DNA from: Oscillospiraceae bacterium
Lineage (GTDB): Bacteria; Bacillota; Clostridia; Oscillospirales; Ruminococcaceae
Assembly (NCBI GenBank): GCA_021200565.1
Contig: JAJQGJ010000019.1
Location: forward strand, 1-64,000
Length of the DNA stretch: 64,000 nucleotides
Direction of reading: 5' to 3'
Shown: piece after piece, positions 42,966 through 49,667 of the stretch
Position numbering within the stretch: the stretch's first letter is position 1
How the letters are laid out: the number at the start of each line of letters is the position of its first letter
Program-made: the position numbers and the translations under genes
The notes under the pieces: generated by a model
What the model was told of the DNA's origin: nothing
The model's database searches: none
What the model saw: only the letters and a program-made list of their open reading frames with translations

Positions 42966-43565
42966 ATGGACGTAAAAGAAACAGCTAAAAAGAGCGAAGG
43001 CAAAGCTAAGGCATTTCTTACCGAATTCAAGGCTATGATTTCGAAGGGCAACGTTGTCGATATGGCAGTCGGCGTCATCATCGGCTCCGCATTCAGCAGC
43101 ATTGTAACCTCTTTGGTCAACGACATCATCATGCCTTTCATCAGCATCATCACCGGCGGCATCAACTTTGAAAACTGGAAGTGGGTGCTCAAGGAAGCGG
43201 TTCTCGACGAAGCAGGAGAGGTTGCAACCGCAGAAGTAGCAGTAACATTCGGCAACTTCATCTCGGTAGTACTTAACTTCCTCATCGTTGCACTCTGCAT
43301 CTTCCTGATGATAAAGCTCATCGGCAGCGCAAAGAACAAGGTCAAGCACGAAGAACCCGCTCCCGAGCCCGCAGCTCCCGCAGAGCCGGTTATCACAGAG
43401 CTTGATGTACTCAAGTCGATTGAGGCTAAGCTTGAGGCTATTGCTGAGAAGAAGTGGCCTGACTTCGTCAGGTCAGCAAGTTTCGCCTTTGGCGAAACTT
43501 GCACCCCTCCACCGGTTTCGCCGGTCCCCCTCCCCTTGACAGGGGAGGCTTTTTATTTTTCTTGA
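42966..43565 (+). CDS. mscL: Large-conductance mechanosensitive channel with repeat-derived tail
   Basis: 199 residues; usual length is 120-150. The core is standard: KAMISKGNVVDMAVGVIIG (first membrane helix), a periplasmic loop, FLIVALCIFLMIKLI (second helix) and a coiled C-terminal helix. After KKW the frame runs through an intergenic palindromic repeat, adding about 35 residues (rich in Pro and Ser, e.g. TPPPVSPVPLPLTG). The repeat evidently removed the original stop codon. The channel relieves osmotic downshock; the tail is cytoplasmic and probably unstructured. Confidence 0.9.
   Translation: MDVKETAKKSEGKAKAFLTEFKAMISKGNVVDMAVGVIIGSAFSSIVTSLVNDIIMPFISIITGGINFENWKWVLKEAVLDEAGEVATAEVAVTFGNFISVVLNFLIVALCIFLMIKLIGSAKNKVKHEEPAPEPAAPAEPVITELDVLKSIEAKLEAIAEKKWPDFVRSASFAFGETCTPPPVSPVPLPLTGEAFYFS
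43477..43560 (-). repeat. Palindromic repeat (copy 1), also mscL terminator
   Basis: GCAAGTTTCGCC-TTT-GGCGAAACTTGC (43477-43503), CCGG..CCGG, and CCTCCCC..GGGGAGG (43529-43548) followed by T-rich sequence. Read on the minus strand 43502-43549 matches the copies at 43593 and 48873. Confidence 0.75.
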
Positions 43566-43592
43566 CTAATAAGCTGTGAAAGGACAAAAATG

Positions 43593-43660
43593 GCTCCCCT
43601 GTCAAGGGGAGCTGGCTCGCAAAGCGAGACTGAGGGGTGCGCCCCGTAAGGGGCGCATCG
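43593..43660 (+). repeat. Palindromic repeat (copy 2)
   Basis: GCTCCCC-TGTCAA-GGGGAGC, then a short hairpin CTCGC-AAA-GCGAG and TGAGGGGTG, followed by GCGCCCC-type inverted repeat (GCGCCCCG..GGGGCGC region). Opposite in orientation to copy 1. Confidence 0.7.
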
Positions 43661-43671
43661 CCCATATGGGT

Positions 43672-44319
43672 TTATAGTTTTGTATAATCCTCAATAATCA
43701 TATCACAAATCCCACGCATCTTCTCCCAGTCATCTTTTGAGTGCTCTTCAAGAACTCCGACTGTATACATATTTGCAGCCTTCGCACCGACGCAGCCTAA
43801 GTAGATGTCTTCGAAAACGGCACATGTGGTGGGTTCTACTCCGGCTTTCCTGGCGGCTAAGAGATAGACGTCGGGGAAGCCTTTTTTGCGCTCGACTTCA
43901 TCCGTTGTAACGAAAACGTCGAACAGCTCGAGCACTCCGTGCCGCTCAAGGCACGGTCTGAAAAGCTCCGGTCTTGAAGCGGTGGCGAGAGCAATTTTCA
44001 CGCCGCTTCTATGAAGCTTTCCGACAAATTCTTTCGCACCGGCAACCATGTCGATGACGTTTGCATAATCATACTGAAGCTCCTCAAGCCACTCGTTCAT
44101 GATGACTTCTTTCGGATCTGTCACTCCGCATTCTGCGATAACATAATCAGCTGCCTGAGAAAAATTAAGCGTTGAAACCCTGTCATAGAAATCATCCGGA
44201 ATCGGCAGGTTACGTCTCTTCATGAAATTGACATCGACCTCCCGCCATGCACTAATAGACTCAACGAGAGTCCCGTCCAGGTCGAAAATAGCGCAGCTAA
44301 TATCTTTGTAGAAATTCAT
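43672..44319 (-). CDS. HAD-family phosphatase (beta-phosphoglucomutase-like)
   Basis: 215 residues. HAD motif I is IFDLDGTLVES, motif II ALATAS, motif III a lysine near RKKGFPD and motif IV FEDIYLGCVGA. The cap domain is of the PGM/phosphatase type. Likely a sugar-phosphate phosphatase or mutase; the substrate is not readable. Single gene, divergent from recG. Confidence 0.88.
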   Translation of the reverse strand: MNFYKDISCAIFDLDGTLVESISAWREVDVNFMKRRNLPIPDDFYDRVSTLNFSQAADYVIAECGVTDPKEVIMNEWLEELQYDYANVIDMVAGAKEFVGKLHRSGVKIALATASRPELFRPCLERHGVLELFDVFVTTDEVERKKGFPDVYLLAARKAGVEPTTCAVFEDIYLGCVGAKAANMYTVGVLEEHSKDDWEKMRGICDMIIEDYTKL

Positions 44320-44386
44320 ATCTATCCTCCTTGCGTATGTTATATTTAAATTTTACCCTAATTCGCACAAATTGTCAACTCGCAGC

Positions 44387-44415
44387 TTGCAAAATCTGTG
44401 TGAATTTTATATAAT
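44387..44415 (+). promoter_or_regulatory. Promoter of recG
   Basis: TTGCAA (44387-44392), 17-bp spacer, TATAAT (44410-44415). Confidence 0.75.
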
Positions 44416-44442
44416 AGAAGGAGCTGACTACGAGGTGATTTG

Positions 44443-46458
44443 ATGAAGCTTTCCGATGACATAAAGTACTTGAAGGGCGTAGGACCTAAAAGAGCCGAAA
44501 TCTTTGCGAAGATGGATATTCACACTATCCGTGATTTGCTCTATCATCTGCCACGGAGCTACACCGATTTTTCTTCGCCAGTTTCCATTGAAGAAGCCAC
44601 TTTAGATGAGCCCAATATCCTGAGATGCCGCTGCTCCGGAAAGCACTCCTATCAGTATACTCGCCGTGGGATGCAGATATTCCAGCTGACTTTCACCGAC
44701 GGCACCGACGACATTTTCGTCACCCTCTTCAACCAGGGCTTCCTTTACGATAAAATCAGGCTCGGTGAAGACTATTTCCTTATCGGAAAGGTCACCGGAA
44801 CGCTCACAGAAAGAACAATGTCGAGCCCGGAAATTGTGGAAATATCGAAAGCCGACACTGTCCGCCCTGTCTATCCTCTGACCGAGGGCATGACCGAAAA
44901 CATCCTCAGGAACTGCATGAAAACGGCTCTGACATGCCTTGACACAGAAACCTGTGAGGTAATGCCGCCCGAAATCATAAAAAAAGCCGGTCTTATGATG
45001 ACCGACGACGCTTTGAGATATATCCATTTTCCACGTTCGCAGTCGGATGTGAGCCCTGCCCGCAAGCGCCTTGCATTTGATGAGCTGACAACGCTTCAGC
45101 TCGGCATGCTTTCCCTCAAGGACCGCAACAGAACTCTGACGCCCTATGTCATGAAGAATTATTCGCTCGACGAGTTCTTCGGCTCTCTTCCGTTCGAGCT
45201 GACCGGAGCGCAGAGGCGAGCGATTTCAGAATGTGTTTCCGACATGTCCCGTAATGTCCCTATGAACCGGCTTATAATGGGAGATGTCGGCTCTGGAAAG
45301 ACTGTTGTGGCGGCTGCCTGCTGTTACCTTTGTCACCTGAACGGCACCCAATCCTGTCTTATGGCACCTACAGAAGTTCTTGCTGACCAACATGTCGAAA
45401 CTCTGTCGAAGTTCCTGGAGCCGCTCGGCGTGAAGGTTGCGCTTCTCAAGGGCTCGATGTCCCCGAAAACGAAAGAGCAGGTGAGAGCAGGTCTTGCAAG
45501 CGGTGAATACAGCGTCGCCGTCGGCACACATGCCCTATTCCAGAAAGGAACTGAATTCAAGAATCTTTCCCTCGTAATCACAGATGAGCAGCATAGATTT
45601 GGAGTAAATCAGCGGGATGCCTTAGCCAATAAGGGCATCAACCCTCATAGACTTGTCATGAGTGCAACTCCGATTCCGAGAACCCTGGCGCTCATGATTT
45701 ACGGCGAGCTCGACATCTCTACTCTCAATGAAATGCCCAAAGGCAGGCTTAAAATAGAAACCTATGCCGTCACAGGAAAGCTAAGATCCCGTGCTTATAG
45801 TTTTGTCAAAAACCTCCTGAACGAGGGTAGACAAGCATATATAATATGCCCTGCAATCGATGAAGAGGAGGGAATGCAAAGCGTCCTTGAGTACGCCGAA
45901 AGAATCAGATCTGCTGATTTTGCCGGCTACACCGTCGGAGTTCTCCACGGCAAGATGAAATCGGCTGAGAAAGAGCGGGTAATGTCCGACTTCAAAAACG
46001 GCGACATTCAGGTGCTTGTCTCGACCACGGTAGTAGAAGTCGGCGTCGACGTCCCGAATGCGGCAGTAATGCTGATTGAGAATGCTGACAGATTCGGTTT
46101 AAGCCAGCTTCACCAGCTCCGTGGCAGAGTCGGCAGGGGAGAATATCAGTCATATTGCATCCTTATGACCGATAACGTCACAGAGACCTCGAAAAAGCGT
46201 CTCAAAGCCCTTGCCTCGACCTCCGACGGCTTCGAAATAAGCGAATTAGACCTCGAAATGCGGGGACCCGGCGACTTCTTCGGCAACCGCCAGCACGGTC
46301 TTCCTGATTTCAAAATTGCCGACATCGCCGCTGATACGGACATTTTGAAACTTGCCCGGGAATTGGCGGAAGAAATCTATTCATCAGGCTATCTTGAAAC
46401 GGAGCAGGGAAGAGGGCTAAAGGCGAATGTCGAAAAACTTTGGGAAAATGCAAATTAA
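44443..46458 (+). CDS. recG: ATP-dependent DNA helicase RecG
   Basis: 671 residues. N-terminal wedge/OB domain starting at KYLKGVGPKRAEIFAKM, Walker A GDVGSGKT (K286), DEQH (381-384), SATPIPRTL and the C-terminal helicase motifs (HQLRGRVGRG). It reverses stalled replication forks and processes recombination intermediates. ATG 44443 follows GAGGTGA; a TTG one codon earlier is less likely. Confidence 0.96.
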   Translation: MKLSDDIKYLKGVGPKRAEIFAKMDIHTIRDLLYHLPRSYTDFSSPVSIEEATLDEPNILRCRCSGKHSYQYTRRGMQIFQLTFTDGTDDIFVTLFNQGFLYDKIRLGEDYFLIGKVTGTLTERTMSSPEIVEISKADTVRPVYPLTEGMTENILRNCMKTALTCLDTETCEVMPPEIIKKAGLMMTDDALRYIHFPRSQSDVSPARKRLAFDELTTLQLGMLSLKDRNRTLTPYVMKNYSLDEFFGSLPFELTGAQRRAISECVSDMSRNVPMNRLIMGDVGSGKTVVAAACCYLCHLNGTQSCLMAPTEVLADQHVETLSKFLEPLGVKVALLKGSMSPKTKEQVRAGLASGEYSVAVGTHALFQKGTEFKNLSLVITDEQHRFGVNQRDALANKGINPHRLVMSATPIPRTLALMIYGELDISTLNEMPKGRLKIETYAVTGKLRSRAYSFVKNLLNEGRQAYIICPAIDEEEGMQSVLEYAERIRSADFAGYTVGVLHGKMKSAEKERVMSDFKNGDIQVLVSTTVVEVGVDVPNAAVMLIENADRFGLSQLHQLRGRVGRGEYQSYCILMTDNVTETSKKRLKALASTSDGFEISELDLEMRGPGDFFGNRQHGLPDFKIADIAADTDILKLARELAEEIYSSGYLETEQGRGLKANVEKLWENAN

Positions 46459-46459
46459 T

Positions 46460-46575
46460 TGTAGGGGCGGAGAAGTTTGGCTTTGCCAAACTTCCGAAGT
46501 TCGCTCGCGAACTTCTACATCCAGCCCGCTATACTGCAATTCCGTGGGTTCGGGCGGATAATATCCGCCCCTACA
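46460..46575. repeat. 116-bp MITE-like palindromic element
   Basis: The ends TGTAGGGGCGGA (46460-46471) and TCCGCCCCTACA (46564-46575) are a perfect 12-bp inverted repeat. Inside are GAAGTTTGG-CTTTG-CCAAACTTC (46472-46494) and GAAGTTCG-CTCG-CGAACTTC (46496-46515). Its right end supplies the stop codon of the sigma factor gene. Confidence 0.75.
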
Positions 46576-47134
46576 CTTGCTCCAACCTAACTTTCAATCC
46601 CTTCCTAACCCTAAATAGCATACTCTTCACCCCAGCCTCGGTCATGCCGAGGCTTTTTGCTATCTCCCCGAGAGTGTCGGAGTAAAAATACCTCATCACG
46701 AACGCCACCCGGGCGTCCTTCTTGAGGGTATAGAGATAGCGTTCGATAGCCTCCGCCAAGAGCTTCACGTCGAGCTCTTCTTCTGGTGTGTAACCACCTG
46801 ATGTGCATTCCTTAAGCTCCTCGAGCGACACCGCATACTCTGAGCCTTTGCGCTTCTCTCGGTTACGGCGGCGGTAGATGTCAATAGAATACTGCCGTGT
46901 GATTTTGCCAAGGTAAGTAGACAGTATGCTAGGTCTCTGCTCCGGCATCGAATTCCACGCCTTCAGGTACGTCTCGTTGACGCTCTCCTCACTGTCCTGC
47001 ATGTCACCCAGCACCGAATAGGCAATCTTCATGAGATACTTCTCATATTTCTCCTGCGTAATCCTGATAGCCTCCTCGTCGCGAGCCCAGTAAAGATTGA
47101 CGATTGCTTCGTCGGTAGTAATGATGTTTTCCAT
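46571..47134 (-). CDS. ECF-type RNA polymerase sigma factor
   Basis: 187 residues. Region 2 (IAYSVLGDMQDSEESVNETYLKAW, RQYSIDIYRRRNRE) and region 4 (YSDTLGEIAKSLGMTEAGVKSMLFRVRKGLK) are clear; there is no region 3. ATG 47134 is preferred since AGGGGG lies about 8 nt upstream; an earlier in-frame start overlaps the preceding gene. It is the last gene after two paralogous membrane proteins that probably control it. The TAG stop lies in a repeat element. Confidence 0.87.
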   Translation of the reverse strand: MENIITTDEAIVNLYWARDEEAIRITQEKYEKYLMKIAYSVLGDMQDSEESVNETYLKAWNSMPEQRPSILSTYLGKITRQYSIDIYRRRNREKRKGSEYAVSLEELKECTSGGYTPEEELDVKLLAEAIERYLYTLKKDARVAFVMRYFYSDTLGEIAKSLGMTEAGVKSMLFRVRKGLKVRLEQV

Positions 47135-47147
47135 GGTTTGTACCCCC

Positions 47148-47960
47148 TTAATCATAGTCAATTTCGACTTCGTCGTCTGTTGTTTTATCTTGAAGGAAGC
47201 CCCGTGATTCCCAATCGGTTCTTATAAACTCGCCCAGAGCTTCGGCATCGACGTGTGAAGAGAAGAGCATCGGATTATTTTCGGCTGAGAAGTAGGTTTC
47301 GCTTGCCTCTTCAACCAAGCTCGGGATATATTCACTCGTGATGAACGCCTTTGTTCCGAGATGATATGCCGTGCCGTCAACCAAGAGAAATTCAAGCTCG
47401 CCGACCGGCACTCTCCAAGTGCCTGAGCTCCCGAACACCGCCGACATAAACGTCATCCCGACCTCATACATCGGCTTCCCCAGAAACTGCTGCTCCTTAT
47501 CGCCTGCATGGGCGATATTCATGTAGTAGTCGGCCTTGCAGTCCGCAAGCCAGTCGTAGGTCACATGGACATAGTAGAGCGTCGTGTGCCGGGTGAAGCT
47601 GTCCGCACCCGTGAGCTCATAAGCCTCCTCGGGACTATAGACGGAGACTATCTCAAACGTTATAAATTGCAGATTTGTATAACCCGAGAGATAGTCGCAG
47701 AGGTCCTCGTAGCAGGTGACAACCCCTGTCGCTGAGTCGTCGATAGTCTCGACGGTGTAGGGCTCGATTTCAATCGGCAACTCCGTACCTCTGCTGAGAT
47801 ACACTGCGCCAAGTACTATCAAACATACACATGCGGCTATTGCCACGCACCGCATGGCAACCCGATTCGCCCGTTTTCGCCCTCGGAGGGCGTCGGCTTC
47901 AATAAGTATTTTATCGCTCAGAAGCCCTATGGCGTCGCTTAATTTTTCAATAGTTCCCAT
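47148..47960 (-). CDS. Membrane protein, paralogue A (possible anti-sigma factor)
   Basis: 270 residues. N-terminal cytoplasmic segment KLSDAIGLLSDKILIEADAL, basic RGRKRANR, one membrane helix (CVAIAACVCLIVLGAVYL) and an outside domain of ~210 residues with no recognised fold. Its first ~60 residues are closely related to those of the upstream gene. Position directly before an ECF sigma factor and one-pass topology suggest an anti-sigma or sensor function. It lacks a visible zinc-binding anti-sigma motif. Confidence 0.6.
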   Translation of the reverse strand: MGTIEKLSDAIGLLSDKILIEADALRGRKRANRVAMRCVAIAACVCLIVLGAVYLSRGTELPIEIEPYTVETIDDSATGVVTCYEDLCDYLSGYTNLQFITFEIVSVYSPEEAYELTGADSFTRHTTLYYVHVTYDWLADCKADYYMNIAHAGDKEQQFLGKPMYEVGMTFMSAVFGSSGTWRVPVGELEFLLVDGTAYHLGTKAFITSEYIPSLVEEASETYFSAENNPMLFSSHVDAEALGEFIRTDWESRGFLQDKTTDDEVEIDYD

Positions 47961-48846
47961 TGATATAATCCTCCAGCTTCGCCGTAATCGCCTGCCGGGC
48001 GGCGTTGCTCATGCCGACCTCGTCGAACTTCGGCAGAATTTCCGCAATATCCTCCTGCGTGATGCCCTCGGCGATATAGTCGTCAATCGAGTGGCAGTAA
48101 ATCCAGTACAGCGAGTAGATATTTTCGCCCTTGACGATAGTTGTATCCGCCGCAAAATAAGCCGCAATCGCCTCGTTGTCACGGGACAGCAGAAGGTCGA
48201 TTTCTTCGTCGGTAAATTCAGCGTCAGTAAGTCCCAACTGTTGGCTCTTAAGAATTTCTCTTACAGTTTCATCGGGGATTTCGAAATATAGGATAAACGA
48301 ATACAGGTTAGCTGATTCTGCTACAGAAGTGTAGGTCAGATTTATGGATGCGTGTTCCCTGATCCATTCCGTAGCCGCATCCCAACCGATGTAATCGAGA
48401 TAAATAAATTCCGTGCTTATAGACCCTATTTTGTCTCGGCTGGTCGTTTCGATGAACTCATAGTTTTCATCCCCACCACCGCCTACAGACACCTCCGGCA
48501 TGACTTCGTAATTCCCATCCCAGACTGAATCGTCCTCATATGTGGGCGTTTTGTCCGGCTCGATTACATCTTCCGTTATCGGCTCTTCTTCCTCAATTAC
48601 GGGCTCGTCTTCTATGATGGGTTCTTCCGTGACTTCGGGCTCAACCGGCTCCACAGGTAGTTCGACATCCCGATTGAGATATGCGACACCCGTCAGGACA
48701 ACCACCGCCACGCAGGCGCCAATCGCTACGAATCGGATGGCGGCTTTGTTCGCCCGCTTCCTTCCTCGCAAGGCATCCGCTTCCTGAAGAATCCTGTCGC
48801 TGAACATGCCGATGGCATCACTTAATTTTGCAACTGTGGTTTTCAT
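47947..48846 (-). CDS. Membrane protein, paralogue B
   Basis: 299 residues. N-terminus KLSDAIGMFSDRILQEADALRGRKRANKAA, membrane helix (FVAIGACVAVVVLTGVAYL), then an acidic Glu/Pro linker (~65-105) and an outer domain. It overlaps paralogue A by 14 nt and leads the operon. The outer domains of the two are not obviously alike, so a shared N-terminal module carries different sensor parts. Partner of the ECF sigma factor by context. Confidence 0.6.
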   Translation of the reverse strand: MKTTVAKLSDAIGMFSDRILQEADALRGRKRANKAAIRFVAIGACVAVVVLTGVAYLNRDVELPVEPVEPEVTEEPIIEDEPVIEEEEPITEDVIEPDKTPTYEDDSVWDGNYEVMPEVSVGGGGDENYEFIETTSRDKIGSISTEFIYLDYIGWDAATEWIREHASINLTYTSVAESANLYSFILYFEIPDETVREILKSQQLGLTDAEFTDEEIDLLLSRDNEAIAAYFAADTTIVKGENIYSLYWIYCHSIDDYIAEGITQEDIAEILPKFDEVGMSNAARQAITAKLEDYINGNY

Positions 48847-48872
48847 AATATCACCTTCCTATAGCAGTTATA

Positions 48873-48924
48873 GCCTCCCCTGAAAGGGGAGGGGGACCGC
48901 CGACGAAGTCGGTGGTGGAGGGGT
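48873..48924 (+). repeat. Palindromic repeat (copy 3)
   Basis: GCCTCCCC-TGAAA-GGGGAGG, then a CCGCCGAC-GAA-GTCGGTGG hairpin and TGGAGGGGTT. Same layout as the copies at 43477 and 43593, with a different but still paired second hairpin. It lies in the upstream region of the sigma-factor operon. Confidence 0.7.
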
Positions 48925-48966
48925 TCCCCCTCTACTATCTTACCCGCCAAAACTCCCCGAAAGTTT

Positions 48967-49001
48967 CAAAAAATCCCCCGATCTTTTTCTGACCGGGGGA
49001 T
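48967..49001 (-). terminator. Terminator of pduL
   Basis: On the minus strand TCCCCCG..CGGGGGA is followed by a run of T (A-run at 48968-48973 on the plus strand). Confidence 0.8.
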
Positions 49002-49016
49002 AATTCTTGAATAAAA

Positions 49017-49592
49017 TCAGTCAACCTTGACAATTTCGCCGTAGAGCTCTCTGGGAGCGCCGATGGCGTTTGATTCGTCGGTGTCGATGTGCATTGCAGT
49101 AGCATAGCTGGAGCTGACTCTGCAGACGGTGTCGCCTAAGATTGCGCTTCTTTCGGGAGTGTCAACTCTTACCCAGACGTTGTCGCCGTTCTTGACGCCG
49201 AGGGCTTCTGCGTCCTCAGGGGTGAGGTGGATGTGTCTCTTTGCAACGATTACGCCTTCAGTAATCTCGATCTCTCCGCAGGGACCAACTACCTTGCAGG
49301 GAGCTGAACCAGCTAAGTCGCCAGATTCTCTGATGGGAGCTGTGATGCCGATAGACCTTGCATCTGTTGCGGAAAGCTCAACCTGAACTGCATTTCTGCA
49401 GGGACCTAAGATTGAGACGTTCGGGAGCTCCTTCTTTGGACCGACTATTGTGACTCTCTGCTCGCTGGCAAACTGACCGGGCTGGGAAAGATCCTTCTTC
49501 TTGGTGAGGGTAGCGCCTTTTCCGAAGAGAACCTCAAGAGCCTCCTGGGTCACATGGACGTGACGAGCTGATGTTTCTACGATGAATTTCAT
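49017..49592 (-). CDS. pduL: PduL-type phosphate acyltransferase
   Basis: 191 residues. Two related halves each with the metal-binding histidine motif of PduL: SARHVHVT near residue 8 and KRHIHLTPEDA near residue 118. It transfers an acyl group between CoA and phosphate (acetyl- or propanoyl-phosphate), linking CoA thioesters to ATP formation. No encapsulation peptide or microcompartment gene is nearby, so a free cytoplasmic phosphotransacetylase role is likely. It has its own promoter and terminator; GGAGG is upstream of the ATG. Confidence 0.9.
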   Translation of the reverse strand: MKFIVETSARHVHVTQEALEVLFGKGATLTKKKDLSQPGQFASEQRVTIVGPKKELPNVSILGPCRNAVQVELSATDARSIGITAPIRESGDLAGSAPCKVVGPCGEIEITEGVIVAKRHIHLTPEDAEALGVKNGDNVWVRVDTPERSAILGDTVCRVSSSYATAMHIDTDESNAIGAPRELYGEIVKVD

Positions 49593-49635
49593 TATTGTTT
49601 CCTCCTAAATATTGGGGTGATATTTTCCTACTACA

Positions 49636-49664
49636 AGTTTACACTTCAATTTGGAAAACGTCAA
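49636..49664 (-). promoter_or_regulatory. Promoter of pduL
   Basis: Minus strand TTGACG (49664-49659), 17-bp spacer, TAAACT (49641-49636). Confidence 0.65.
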
Positions 49665-49667
49665 GAG

